Shown in pieces: positions 16,503 to 24,637 of a stretch of DNA of 64,000 nucleotides. The stretch comes from Sporomusa sp. KB1. GTDB lineage: Bacteria; Bacillota; Negativicutes; Sporomusales; Sporomusaceae. Position 1 is the stretch's first letter. Each line of letters begins with the position of its first letter. Location of the stretch: NCBI RefSeq assembly GCF_007830295.1, contig NZ_VLKC01000002.1, positions 1,088,940-1,152,939 on the forward strand. Reading direction: 5' to 3'. The notes beneath the pieces are model-generated. The model ran no database searches. It was given only the letters and a program-made list of their open reading frames with translations, and had not been told where the DNA came from. The position numbers and the translations under genes were made by a program.

Positions 16503-17012
16503 CTAATCAACTGATTTCCAATATCGAATTTCTAACGTATCGCCGGGAAAAACCGACTTCCGGGGCATTCCATTTTGTTCCCGTTCCCCAAACACCCGGT
16601 CATAGTTTAATTCATAGATGCCTTCCATGAATTCCCGGATATCCCGGTCAGGCGTTATATATTGGGCAGCAACATTCCATAGATTCTCCCCGTCAACTAC
16701 CACATGGTTAACAATAACCAATTCTTTTTTCTGCGGTTCATAGTTGGCCCCGCAGCTGACCAGCGTCAACGTTAGCAGGGCAAGGATAAGAACCGCGCTC
16801 ACCAAATGGAACCAATACTGCTTTTTGCTGTTTCGTCTCACTTTTTGCAGAGTGCTGACTGCAGGCGGCCTGTCCTGGCGAATATCCAGGCAGGGTTTCA
16901 GGCAAAAAGTGAATCCATCGCAGTTCCGGCAGCACCGCTGGTCCCGGTATACGGTGCAAAGACCGCCGCGACATTCCTGATAATCGGTGTCATAAATCAC
17001 ACACTCCGGCAT
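16503..17012 (-). CDS. Cys-rich, membrane-anchored LysM-like phage protein
   Basis: A 169-residue protein with three parts. Residues 1-45 are Cys-rich with about nine Cys (CRGGLCTVYRDQRCCRNC, FCLKPC), a possible metal-binding module. Residues about 68-90 are a transmembrane helix (FHLVSAVLILALLTLTLVSC). The rest resembles a LysM domain: VVVDGENLWNVAAQYITPDR, an Asn-ending helix (IYELN), and SVFPGDTLEIRY. The orientation would put LysM outside and the Cys module in the cytoplasm. In an early phage operon this is unusual; a role at the cell envelope is inference. Confidence 0.6.
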   Translation of the reverse strand: MPECVIYDTDYQECRGGLCTVYRDQRCCRNCDGFTFCLKPCLDIRQDRPPAVSTLQKVRRNSKKQYWFHLVSAVLILALLTLTLVSCGANYEPQKKELVIVNHVVVDGENLWNVAAQYITPDRDIREFMEGIYELNYDRVFGEREQNGMPRKSVFPGDTLEIRYWKSVD

Positions 17013-17278
17013 GTTGTCAGCCCCCTCGCCGCTATTCTATTTTTACGATTCCGGTGCTTATCAGTACGCCTGCGCCGACCTATAGATTGTTTTTTCTGTT
17101 TTTTAGTACGCTTACGCTGTTTCTCATAACAAAACCGGTCCTCCCGGCACACCGGCACCATCCTAGCCATCCGGTTGCCAATGCTCCATGTCCATTCACC
17201 CGGTCCGCAAATAGCGCCGCACCGGCGGCAGACTTTGGCATCCTCCACCGCCGGTTGCCTTTGTGCGCGCCTTTGCAT
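16997..17278 (-). CDS. Small zinc-finger-like basic phage protein
   Basis: A 93-residue protein starting MQRRAQRQPAVEDAKVCRRC. It has a CRRCGAICGPGE motif with further Cys at CREDRFCYE, suggesting one zinc site, and a very basic C-terminal half (KRTKKQKKQSIGRRRRTDKH). The start at 17278 follows AAAGG and overlaps the MuB-like stop; a start 11 codons earlier lies inside the MuB gene. It overlaps the next gene by 16 bases. Function unknown; DNA or RNA binding is likely from composition. Confidence 0.5.
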   Translation of the reverse strand: MQRRAQRQPAVEDAKVCRRCGAICGPGEWTWSIGNRMARMVPVCREDRFCYEKQRKRTKKQKKQSIGRRRRTDKHRNRKNRIAARGLTTCRSV

Positions 17279-17279
17279 T

Positions 17280-18350
17280 TTAGCCTTTAACCGAGAGAAC
17301 CGCATTTTCAAGAGACGATGACCGGAGGATGCTTTCCGTAATCAGCTTGTCCCCTAACGCTTCCAGTACAATAGCCAGCATCGTCCGCACGACCCGGATA
17401 CCCCCTTTGCCGCTCCGGCGCTGCATAATGTTTATGAGGTATTCCCGCGCGCCGGTAGTAAGGTTGAAGCCTTCCAGCATTTTTATCGCTTCGTCCCGGT
17501 TTGGCATTTTGACTTGCTGATAAGCGCCAAAGCGGTTATGGATACGGGAGAGCTTCCGGTCATCGGAGGCAATTTGCAGGATGTATTCCGAAAGATCTTC
17601 ATTGCCGATCAATACAATACCAATCTTGCCGGTGTTGTCCAGAATAGACCGGAGTGCCTCCAGCTTCATCTTGGAACTGATCTGATCCGCTTCATCAATA
17701 ATAATGAGCCGCGGCCGCTCGGCCAGTTCCGCGCAGATTCTTTCAAGCAACACATCTGAATCACCATTGGACCATACGCCAATGCCTTTGGCGATCCGGC
17801 GCAAAATGGCTTTCCGGGTCATGCAACCATTCGCCGTAATGAAGATAGCCCGATCCTGGTTGCCCGGTTCCTCTACCCAGTATTTTGCTGCCGATGTTTT
17901 CCCGCAGCCGCTCGGGCCTACAATCATGCCAAAATTCCGGTGTTTCAACGTGTTGTCCAGTACAAACCAGGTTCGCTTCCAGGCATCGGTAATCACCACA
18001 TTCATTTGGCCAATTCGCGTAAAAAATTCGGGCTGATCATCAGGAAGCTTCATCTCACTGTCCCAGATTCCGATACGCCGGAAATATTCCTCCAGCTTCC
18101 CCAAAAATTCCTCGCTGGGCGCATAGGTGTCATCGGTCAGAAACCGGCGCAGCGTAGATTCTCCCGCGCCTACTTCATGGGCAACCGTCTTGTTTTTTGT
18201 CCCATTTTCCTTGATCAGCCGCCACAGCAGCACCCGTTCTTTTCTCCAGCCGGTCATATCCGGCACGGCTGCCAGCAGTTCATCCTGCACTACGGTATTC
18301 TTTATATCCGGCTGCATGTCCGAATTTTTTGCTATCGCTAACTCCGCCAT
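17280..18350 (-). CDS. MuB-like transposition ATPase (TniB family)
   Basis: A 356-residue AAA+ protein that delivers target DNA to the transposase and gives target immunity in Mu. Residues 36-75 form a helix-turn-helix as in MuB. The ATPase has Walker A GPSGCGKTS at 145-153 and Walker B RLIIIDEADQ, followed by sensor 1 GIVLIGNEDLS. A conserved arginine region (DDRKLSRIHNRFG) follows. It lies 20 bases downstream of the transposase gene and is cotranscribed with it. All ATPase motifs are intact. Confidence 0.92.
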   Translation of the reverse strand: MAELAIAKNSDMQPDIKNTVVQDELLAAVPDMTGWRKERVLLWRLIKENGTKNKTVAHEVGAGESTLRRFLTDDTYAPSEEFLGKLEEYFRRIGIWDSEMKLPDDQPEFFTRIGQMNVVITDAWKRTWFVLDNTLKHRNFGMIVGPSGCGKTSAAKYWVEEPGNQDRAIFITANGCMTRKAILRRIAKGIGVWSNGDSDVLLERICAELAERPRLIIIDEADQISSKMKLEALRSILDNTGKIGIVLIGNEDLSEYILQIASDDRKLSRIHNRFGAYQQVKMPNRDEAIKMLEGFNLTTGAREYLINIMQRRSGKGGIRVVRTMLAIVLEALGDKLITESILRSSSLENAVLSVKG

Positions 18351-18370
18351 AAATTTTCTCCTCCCCGTGT

Positions 18371-20467
18371 TTACCCATATTTACGATTCATAATCATTCC
18401 AACCAAGTCGATGCTTTCCGGCTTGTCCCCGGTTGGAGCCATATCCGCTTTCTTATCTTTCCCTGTTGCCTTCTCGCTTTTAGCCTTAGCCGCCTGGCGG
18501 CCAGCCTGATCCAGCGGGGTAATGGCCGGCAATAAGCCTTCTGATGACGCGGCCGGCGCATCCACAGACCGTTGGCCGGCGGAAACCCGCTCGGCAATAA
18601 CGTCCTCCAGTTCCTGATAATCCTGTTCGGTTTCCGCCAGGCGCTGCCGCAGCCGCTGCTTTTGTTCCTTTTTTCGTTTTTGCAGCTTTTTGATATCATC
18701 CTGACATGCGCCATAACGCATGTATTCCAGATTGGTTGCCATACAAATAAAGCCGCCGTTTTTGGTGTAGACATCAATTTCCCCGATATGAGCCGGATCA
18801 AAGCGGATGATTACATACTGGCCGGCCAATGCATCCAGCTTTTCATGCCAGTAATAGCGTTTGAAACGTTTGATGCCTTCTTTGTAAACCAGCGCTTCTT
18901 CCTTGACGCAGCGCAAAATGTCCAGTGTCCGGGGATCGGGCCAGCCGGGATTGAGTTTAGGACCGGCCAGATGTTTTGCCAGTGGTTTCTCATGGATGCC
19001 GGAATGCACGTTTTCCAGGTAGGTATGATAGATCCAGTCGGCAAACCGAGAGGAAAACTCTACTAAATCCAATAGTTTTCCTGCCTCACACAATTTGTAT
19101 TCATCAAACCCGTCCGGCCTTTCTGATGGTTTAGACCCGCACCAGCCTGGCTGCTCCCGGCTGAACTGCATGGCGACGGTGCCAAAGAACCGTTCAATAT
19201 GTGCTTTGGCCTGCGGATGGTAGGGGGTGGCAAATACCACCTTTACGCCGAGGTAGGCGCATAAATCCAGGGATTCCCTTGACATCTCGAAATCTTTGCT
19301 GGCCAGTCCTTTTTTGAGCTTGGATTTATAATCCTCGCCGTTGTCAATGTACAGAGTTTCCGGTATGCCGCCCATTTCCAGCACTTCTTCAACCGGCTGG
19401 CCGTCTTTTATCACTGTCCGCTTTTTTGGCCTCATCATATTCGCCAGCGCCAGACCAATAGTCTGGCCGTTGGCTTGTACAGAGACTGTCCAGCCCACCG
19501 GGCAGCGGCTTTTTACATCCAGCCACATGGTTACCCAGGGCCGTACCGGCCTGCCGCCGTATTCAATGAAGTCATCAAATTTGTGATGATCGCCCATGAC
19601 AATCTGCATGACGCGATCCGGCTCCTGCCGGACACCATGCGGGGCAAACTGCCTGCGCCAGGCTTCTTCCCCGCGCCGGGTATAACAGCACACATCCGGT
19701 TCGATCTGCTCTAGATGCTCAATAAACCGGAAGACCGTCGCTCGCGATGGTTCCGGCAGATTGAGTTGTCTGCACAGCGCGCAGGTTTTCCGATAGGCGG
19801 CGGCAGCTTTTGGCTCGCCTGGCGCTTGGTAAAACTTGCGGATCAAAGTCTCCACTTCCGCGCTTATAGCCCGGAACTCTTTGCCGGCTGTCACGGTAGG
19901 CCGCTGCCGCATCAGGCCATATACGCCGCTTTGCTTTTCCTTTTCAATCCAGCGGTATATAGTGGCCACGTTTTTGCCGGTTTCCTCCGCAAGAGCCTTC
20001 ATTCGTTCGGTCACATGCTCGCGGGACTCCATAATGTCCAGAGCCTTTTTTACGATGTATTGCCGCTGTCGTGCCTTGTCCATTTCCAGGTTATACACCT
20101 CCTCGCCCACGGTATCCCGGTAAGCGGCAGGATTTATTGTTTCATTCTCATCCATTACTGCGCCGGTGCGCTTGCCGCGCTTGCCGCTCCTGCCTCGGCC
20201 CAGCGCTAATGTAGTTTGTTCCTTTTCCCAATTCCGGTCTGTTTCAATCAGTACGGCTGCCTCTTGTCGCTTTAGCCAGATACTTTTCGCCGGTGTGGAT
20301 AGGGATAGGGGATCGACCAGCCATTGCTGGCCACCGGGTCCGCCTTTATTCGTCTTAACTTTTTTTGCCATTATCTGACCATTACTGATCAGCTCTCTTA
20401 TTCGTTGCTGTGAAACTTTTTCAAGTTCCGCCGCTTCCGCGACGGGAATCCAGGCTTTTTCCCCCAC
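18371..20467 (-). CDS. MuA-like DDE transposase
   Basis: A 698-residue transposase that integrates the phage and replicates it by transposition. The N-terminus has a MerR/Mu-type winged helix (WIPVAEAAELEKVSQQRIRE) and further HTH modules (GKNVATIYRWIEKEK; PSRATVFRFIEHL). The RNase H core gives D293 (MGDHHKFDDF), D375 (YIDNGEDY) and E425 (HIERFFGT), the expected DDE triad. The C-terminal part includes the Mu-type barrel (YYWHEKLDALAGQYVIIRFD) and a basic coiled coil for MuB/ClpX contact. The start is GTG with GGAGGGGTGAT immediately upstream. Full length, apparently active. Confidence 0.93.
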   Translation of the reverse strand: MGEKAWIPVAEAAELEKVSQQRIRELISNGQIMAKKVKTNKGGPGGQQWLVDPLSLSTPAKSIWLKRQEAAVLIETDRNWEKEQTTLALGRGRSGKRGKRTGAVMDENETINPAAYRDTVGEEVYNLEMDKARQRQYIVKKALDIMESREHVTERMKALAEETGKNVATIYRWIEKEKQSGVYGLMRQRPTVTAGKEFRAISAEVETLIRKFYQAPGEPKAAAAYRKTCALCRQLNLPEPSRATVFRFIEHLEQIEPDVCCYTRRGEEAWRRQFAPHGVRQEPDRVMQIVMGDHHKFDDFIEYGGRPVRPWVTMWLDVKSRCPVGWTVSVQANGQTIGLALANMMRPKKRTVIKDGQPVEEVLEMGGIPETLYIDNGEDYKSKLKKGLASKDFEMSRESLDLCAYLGVKVVFATPYHPQAKAHIERFFGTVAMQFSREQPGWCGSKPSERPDGFDEYKLCEAGKLLDLVEFSSRFADWIYHTYLENVHSGIHEKPLAKHLAGPKLNPGWPDPRTLDILRCVKEEALVYKEGIKRFKRYYWHEKLDALAGQYVIIRFDPAHIGEIDVYTKNGGFICMATNLEYMRYGACQDDIKKLQKRKKEQKQRLRQRLAETEQDYQELEDVIAERVSAGQRSVDAPAASSEGLLPAITPLDQAGRQAAKAKSEKATGKDKKADMAPTGDKPESIDLVGMIMNRKYG

Positions 20468-20508
20468 ATCACCCCTCCTTTCACCGGTCGCTCCGGTTAC
20501 TTAGATTG

Positions 20509-20796
20509 CTATTCCTGTGTCATTTCCCGTAATGCGGCCGCCATTCCCAGGGCATGTCCGTTATCATCCCGGACGGCAAGGCCCTCATAGAAAGGTATCA
20601 GCCATTCCAGGTCCGTCTCCGGCAGGCTTTGCCAGAGCGGATGCTGCCGCGCATAGACATAACCAGAAACTACACTGGCTATATCTAGCTGAATATTGGA
20701 CGCTCTGACGGTCGCTATGGTATACTGAAGATGCTGATTTTTATGTTTAGCGGCCTCATTTGGGCTGCTTTCTTTTTTTGTGGTTATCTGGAACAT
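20509..20796 (-). CDS. Hypothetical early phage protein, 95 residues
   Basis: Starts MFQITTKKESSPNEAAKHKN at 20796, with AAAGGAG about 11 bases upstream. The second half has VVSGYVYARQHPLWQSLPET and ALREMTQE. It overlaps the preceding gene by about 40 bases, more than is usual, but the ribosome site supports it. It stands immediately before the transposase gene. I recognise no family. Confidence 0.5.
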   Translation of the reverse strand: MFQITTKKESSPNEAAKHKNQHLQYTIATVRASNIQLDIASVVSGYVYARQHPLWQSLPETDLEWLIPFYEGLAVRDDNGHALGMAAALREMTQE

Positions 20797-21082
20797 GTTT
20801 GCTCTGCTCCTTTCTGGCCTGCAGTTCGAGCCGCTTATCAATGGCGGCCACAACCTCTGCCGCATGAAAGATCACTAGCACCTTTACCAGCTCATTTTTT
20901 ATTGGCATTTCCTTTATAATCTCTTTTATAACTTCTCCTCTGGGTCCGTAGTCCCACAAACGCCGATAAAAACCTTTGGAGCGCGACATTTTGAAGACTA
21001 CATGGGCTGTTTCGCCTCTCTCCGCAATCGCAAGCAAGCATTCACGGTACACATAGTTTAACTGCGCTCTAGTCAATGCCAC
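20756..21082 (-). CDS. Hypothetical early phage protein, 108 residues
   Basis: Mostly helical: MALTRAQLNYVYRECLLAIA, then RSKGFYRRLWDYGPRGEVIK and VKVLVIFHAAEVVAAIDKRL, ending in a basic tail. It overlaps the upstream gene by 14 bases. No known motif is apparent; it probably belongs to the small regulators and replication helpers that precede MuA in these phages. Confidence 0.5.
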   Translation of the reverse strand: MALTRAQLNYVYRECLLAIAERGETAHVVFKMSRSKGFYRRLWDYGPRGEVIKEIIKEMPIKNELVKVLVIFHAAEVVAAIDKRLELQARKEQSKHVPDNHKKRKQPK

Positions 21083-21593
21083 TTATTTCACACCTCCCAT
21101 CTCGCTCCCGATAGAGCATATAGGTTCTCATTTGCCGTTTACGCGCCAGTAACTGGCGTCTTATCCCGTCAATGCGCTCCAATTCCGATTCCAGCTCCAG
21201 CATGATCACTTCTTCACTTTTCCGAACTGTACAGCCACTGGCCTGGGCAATCGCCTCCAACACCCGGTAATCCCCGGTTACCCGGCAGAACGCTGGCGCA
21301 TATTCCAAAGGAAAACGGTGTTCTTTGGCGGCAGCCGTCCAGGCATTAAGCTGATGGACGCTGATCTCGGTTCCCGTATACCAGGACATCCTGTCGGCAA
21401 TTTCCTGCCGGCTCACAGACACATGCTGCAGAGTTTCTACCAATGAGGTACGTACATGCTGGCGTAAATTCAGTGAGCCTTGCCCTGGGTTTATCGTTTG
21501 ATCGAAACCCGCAGCCTCTTCCAACACATCAGAATCGAAGATCGAAAGCTGCCGGCAGTCCCGACTGTCTAAATTCTGTCTTCTTTTAGCCAT
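21069..21593 (-). CDS. Phage CII-like regulator
   Basis: A 174-residue protein starting MAKRRQNLDSRDCRQ at 21593, where GAGAGG stands 5 bases upstream. The middle (VSRQEIADRMSWYTGTEISV, HQLNAWTAAA, then YAPAFCRVTGDYRVLEAIAQ) looks like the phage regulatory CII-type HTH in which a helix-turn-helix is followed by a 'TGDYRVLEALA' motif. A C-terminal coiled coil (MLELESELERIDGIRRQLLA) may dimerise. A control role in early transcription or replication is inferred from this resemblance. Confidence 0.55.
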   Translation of the reverse strand: MAKRRQNLDSRDCRQLSIFDSDVLEEAAGFDQTINPGQGSLNLRQHVRTSLVETLQHVSVSRQEIADRMSWYTGTEISVHQLNAWTAAAKEHRFPLEYAPAFCRVTGDYRVLEAIAQASGCTVRKSEEVIMLELESELERIDGIRRQLLARKRQMRTYMLYRERDGRCEISGID

Positions 21594-21658
21594 TGCGCCT
21601 CTCCATAACAAAGGTTATACTGGATACATAAATAATGTTAATCTTTTACATAAGTTAA

Positions 21659-22243
21659 CTAATTAAGATATCCCGAAAGGGGGGAGTGAACTGTTTTTCG
21701 TTTTCCTGGATATTCCGATACCAAAAAGCGGTTAAGAAGTTTCGTTCCTGTCTCCAGCGGCATGAGGATATGTTTGCGTTCTACGATGACCGGTTCTCCG
21801 TTTTTAACCTGTTCAAACAGCTTGGCATCCGGCAAGATGCTAAGTTGACGCTCGGTAATACAAACGTAATTACCATGTTTGCCTGTCGGGTTCTCTGACC
21901 AGAACACGCCGGCAGTACCAGTTCCAAGATAAAGGCCGGTGAATTCGAGGGGAACAAAACTCTTTTGCATGACTTTTTGGTACAAATCACCAATATTCTT
22001 GCCAACAGGGGTGGTATGCGCCTGAAAACCGTTAATTGCTTCAGCCTGCACATGCCATACGCTATTTTCCCGGATACGGAATTCTTTCTTGATCCGTTCC
22101 ATGTTGCAGGCATCAACCGGCAGCAAGAATATACCATCAGTAACCAATCGGAAGGCTCCATCTTCATATACGGCTACGCGGCCCCATTCCCGTATCGCCT
22201 GCACCAGATATTCCAAGTGAATTGCATCCTTTTTGTTACTCAT
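21659..22243 (-). CDS. Hypothetical early phage protein, 194 residues
   Basis: Starts MSNKKDAIHLEYLVQAIREW; an upstream start at 22270 would give 203 residues but overlaps the previous gene further. Contains RVAVYEDGAFRLVTDGIFLL and PLEFTGLYLGTGTAGVFWSE, an alpha/beta pattern without a motif I can name. Coupled to the 73-residue gene upstream by an 8-base overlap. No ribosome site is obvious, in keeping with coupling. Confidence 0.5.
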   Translation of the reverse strand: MSNKKDAIHLEYLVQAIREWGRVAVYEDGAFRLVTDGIFLLPVDACNMERIKKEFRIRENSVWHVQAEAINGFQAHTTPVGKNIGDLYQKVMQKSFVPLEFTGLYLGTGTAGVFWSENPTGKHGNYVCITERQLSILPDAKLFEQVKNGEPVIVERKHILMPLETGTKLLNRFLVSEYPGKRKTVHSPLSGYLN

Positions 22244-22457
22244 TGCATACAAGCCCGCGCTCGGCCGCAAATCTTGCCAGGTCCTTTTCTGCCTCAGCCA
22301 GCGTTTTCCGAATGGGAAGCCTGGCGGAAACGTAGCGTCTATTGGCCATCGCCCCTTTCTGGTACACGGTGCAGAAGCTGCAGTGAGTCTGATCTACACA
22401 ACTGGCAAAGATCACTCGCCCGTCGGGAAGTTGGTAACCGCCCATCCTGTTTTCCAT
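22236..22457 (-). CDS. Small early phage protein with paired Cys
   Basis: A 73-residue protein: MENRMGGYQLPDGRVIFASC, then a CVDQTHCSFC cluster that could bind metal, then a helix LPIRKTLAEAEKDLARFAAE. It is the second gene of the early operon after the Ner-like regulator, 13 bases downstream of it, and has an AAAGGAG site. Function unknown. Confidence 0.5.
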   Translation of the reverse strand: MENRMGGYQLPDGRVIFASCVDQTHCSFCTVYQKGAMANRRYVSARLPIRKTLAEAEKDLARFAAERGLVCNE

Positions 22458-22470
22458 ACGATTTCTCCTT

Positions 22471-22668
22471 TCAGGCCGCCTGTTCCGGCCAAACTTCTTC
22501 TACTTGCCGGCCAATCTTTTCGGCAATAGCCTGACGAATTTTTGCAGACACGGTATGTCCTTGAATGGTTCTGGATACTGCCGCCTGGCTTACTCCAAGG
22601 CAGCTCGCAATTTCTGTGATTTTTACTCCGTTATAGACCAACATGGCCTTGATTTCACACGGCGACAT
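22471..22668 (-). CDS. Ner-like HTH regulator
   Basis: A 65-residue DNA-binding protein starting MSPCEIKAMLVYNGVKITEI. The HTH is clear (KITEIASCLGVSQAAVSRTI) and the end (SAKIRQAIAEKIGRQVEEVW) is typical of Mu Ner/Nlp-type proteins. Start at 22668 has AAAGGAGGCGAGG upstream. It is the first early gene, divergent from the repressor, exactly where Mu keeps ner, which turns down the early and repressor promoters during lytic growth. It is a natural candidate to bind one of the two palindrome sets upstream. Confidence 0.8.
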   Translation of the reverse strand: MSPCEIKAMLVYNGVKITEIASCLGVSQAAVSRTIQGHTVSAKIRQAIAEKIGRQVEEVWPEQAA

Positions 22669-22704
22669 CGCCTCGCCTCCTTTCCGGGCCTGTCCCCAGG
22701 TCTT

Positions 22705-22840
22705 GCACACCGGGACAGTCTGTAAATTTTAGGTTATATTTATAACTTCAAGATAATTGCCTTAAATTCTCACCTCCTTTCCATATCTGCCCTAGCCTGG
22801 CACACTGGGACAGTCTGCTATATAAAGTTATATAAATAAC
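22705..22840. promoter_or_regulatory. Duplicated operator block with GTTAT-N4-ATAAC palindromes
   Basis: Two copies of a 40-base block lie 94-95 bases apart. Each begins with GCACAC(C/T)GGGACAGTCTG (22705-22722 and 22800-22817) and carries the palindrome GTTAT-N4-ATAAC (22733-22746 and 22827-22840). The left copy sits just upstream of the ner-like gene, probably over its promoter (a TAAAAT element follows on the minus strand). Even phasing of about nine helical turns suggests looping. Whether the repressor or Ner binds here cannot be told from sequence. Confidence 0.6.
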
Positions 22841-22854
22841 TCATTAATCTCATT

Positions 22855-22906
22855 TTAGTATTTATAAGTACTAATGTCAATCATTTTCAAGTATCTATAA
22901 ATACTT
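22855..22906. promoter_or_regulatory. Second operator pair (AGTAT-YTATAA-RTACT) before the repressor gene
   Basis: Two related palindromes, AGTATTTATAAGTACT at 22857-22872 and AGTATCTATAAATACT at 22890-22905, lie 33 bases (about three turns) apart, ending 36 bases before the repressor start. A possible plus-strand promoter (TTCAAG, 16 bases, TAATAC) would overlap the second copy. The motif differs from the GTTAT-N4-ATAAC class next to ner, so two regulators probably act here. Autoregulation by the repressor is inference. Confidence 0.6.
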
Positions 22907-22941
22907 TTAATACTTATTAATTCTTAAGGGTGATGTTGTCT

Positions 22942-23481
22942 ATGTCTGATAAAAGAAAATATACTGATGTAGGATCACGACTACGTGAAATTAGAGAAAA
23001 ATTTAATTCCCCTAAAATTAGCCAAGCAGCCTTTGGTGAGAGGTACAGTGTCTCTCAGGCATATGTTAAAAATTTAGAAAACGGCTCGAAGCCAAGTCTT
23101 GAGTTTTTACTTAATGTTGCTGAAGACTATGACGTCTCTTTAGATTGGTTACTTCTTGGCCGTAGTCTTGATAAAATTGTACAAGCCCCTGGACGCGTTA
23201 ACCGTGAAAAGAAAGAAAATGAGATTAGCGGCACCATTCACACATCTTCTCACAGTACTTTGATGAGAAACATTGAAATGTCATTAGATGAAGACCCAGC
23301 CTTTGCCGAATGGATTGATATTCTGCTAAAACTTAGCCCAGATGCCCGAGCCATGCTGCTCAATTTTAACCGTCCTAATCTAACTAGCACTGGTGCCACA
23401 ACTAACCCCAACACAGCCCTGTCGACCTCACCGAATACCGGCGAAGACGAACAGGCCGCCGCAAAAAGTGATATTGCTTGA
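22942..23481 (+). CDS. Prophage repressor, XRE family
   Basis: A 179-residue protein with an N-terminal XRE helix-turn-helix (VGSRLREIREKFNSPKISQA, FGERYSVSQAYVKNLENGSK, then LLNVAEDYDVSLDWLLLG). A linker leads to a C-terminal part without a LexA-type Ser/Lys peptidase motif, so it is not visibly RecA-cleavable. The start is the ATG at 22942 with AAGGGTGAT 7 bases upstream; starts 9-12 bases earlier lie inside that site. It faces away from ner and is the first gene of a rightward lysogeny operon. It should hold the early genes silent. Confidence 0.85.
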   Translation: MSDKRKYTDVGSRLREIREKFNSPKISQAAFGERYSVSQAYVKNLENGSKPSLEFLLNVAEDYDVSLDWLLLGRSLDKIVQAPGRVNREKKENEISGTIHTSSHSTLMRNIEMSLDEDPAFAEWIDILLKLSPDARAMLLNFNRPNLTSTGATTNPNTALSTSPNTGEDEQAAAKSDIA

Positions 23482-23504
23482 TTTTGTCTCAATAAATGCA
23501 AAAA

Positions 23505-23528
23505 GCAGTATGCTTTTTCGCATACTGC
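23505..23528. terminator. Perfect hairpin after the repressor gene
   Basis: GCAGTATGC and GCATACTGC (9 perfect pairs) enclose TTTTTC. On the plus strand no T-run follows; on the minus strand TTTTT follows directly. It may attenuate rightward transcription between the repressor and the next two genes, or stop leftward readthrough towards the repressor. Confidence 0.5.
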
Positions 23529-23559
23529 ATTAAAAATCATACGTGAAGGAGCAAAAGCC

Positions 23560-24618
23560 ATGATTGATTTTTCTTTAATGTCCATTGATAAAATCATCAT
23601 CCACAACATTCCAAATGCGCTCAAAGGAACAGCTCCAACCTTCAGTACGGAATTACTCGAACTAGATCAACAAGCACTTGATGTACTAGCAACTCGTATT
23701 ACCACCGTAATGGGGAGAGGCTCAAACTGTGTTGAGATGCAACTAAGCGACACCACAGATGTTTCTGCAGCCCACCAGTTTATTAGTATTATGACCGATC
23801 CTTCTGATGCTACATTTATTTCTAAAACATCTTCTCTTGCGCAAAAGCTTTACCAGGCCCAGTCTAATAATCGAATTCCCGATGGTATTCTTGTTTGCAT
23901 AAACGGGCGGACCGGAGCATCGCAGCAGCAATTTGTAGCTGCGATCAAAGCAGAAAGCCAGAGCGGATTTCATGTATCTTCTATTAGCAGCGTACAATTT
24001 TTAGCTGATCTATTTCTGACTGAAGCTCAGCGTTTATACAAAATTGGGTTCTGTGTTCGCACTACTATAAACCCACCAACAACAAATGACCTATCAATGT
24101 ATGTTTTTGATCAAAACGCTATTCACAGCGGAACTGTAGCAATGGCAAACTATTTTTCCCAAGCTTTCCTAGGCTGCAAGATGATGGAAAATGCCGCTCG
24201 GCAAACAGAAGTTTTCTACGAAACAACAAAAGATTTTATTATGAAAAACCCCTCATTTGACGATGAAAAGAAAGTGGATCTTACCAATTCGTTACATACT
24301 TACTTAAAAAATGATCAATCGACTATTATAAACGGGCAGTTATTTGCCAACACTTATTTTGAAGATCCCGAAATAATTGACCAATACAATGCACGCCTTA
24401 CTAAAGAACATTTCCCGTCAGCCTCTGTGACAAAGGATACTTCTCGGATAAAGAGAAAACTTAAGTTTCGGCGGATGAAATTTAATAGCGGCATCAGAAT
24501 TAGTTTCCCCCCTAACTCCTCTGAAGAAAATATGGATGACTTTTTGCTTGTAGATAGCTATAATAAAGCCACAGACTTTACTACTGTTAAAATCAAAGGA
24601 CGTATTGAAAGCCAGTAA
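23560..24618 (+). CDS. Nucleoid-associated-protein-like (NA37/YejK-like) protein
   Basis: A 352-residue protein resembling the 37-kDa nucleoid-associated family: an N-terminal segment IDKIIIHNIPNALKGTAPTF with LLELDQQALDVLATRI, a middle IPDGILVCINGRTGASQQQF and a C-terminal basic stretch (TSRIKRKLKFRRMKFNSG). The match is by pattern and is moderate. It lies 79 bases after the repressor gene and 19 bases before a RelA/SpoT-domain gene on the same strand. Expression from the lysogen is expected. In a two-gene unit it could be a DNA- or host-sensing partner or an antidote, which is inference. Confidence 0.5.
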   Translation: MIDFSLMSIDKIIIHNIPNALKGTAPTFSTELLELDQQALDVLATRITTVMGRGSNCVEMQLSDTTDVSAAHQFISIMTDPSDATFISKTSSLAQKLYQAQSNNRIPDGILVCINGRTGASQQQFVAAIKAESQSGFHVSSISSVQFLADLFLTEAQRLYKIGFCVRTTINPPTTNDLSMYVFDQNAIHSGTVAMANYFSQAFLGCKMMENAARQTEVFYETTKDFIMKNPSFDDEKKVDLTNSLHTYLKNDQSTIINGQLFANTYFEDPEIIDQYNARLTKEHFPSASVTKDTSRIKRKLKFRRMKFNSGIRISFPPNSSEENMDDFLLVDSYNKATDFTTVKIKGRIESQ

Positions 24619-24637
24619 TTGAAAGGAGGGTCCCCTC

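Noticed and set aside
22942..23481. LexA-type self-cleaving repressor
   Set aside because: The C-terminal part shows no Ala-Gly cut site or Ser/Lys peptidase motif, so induction by RecA cleavage is not supported.
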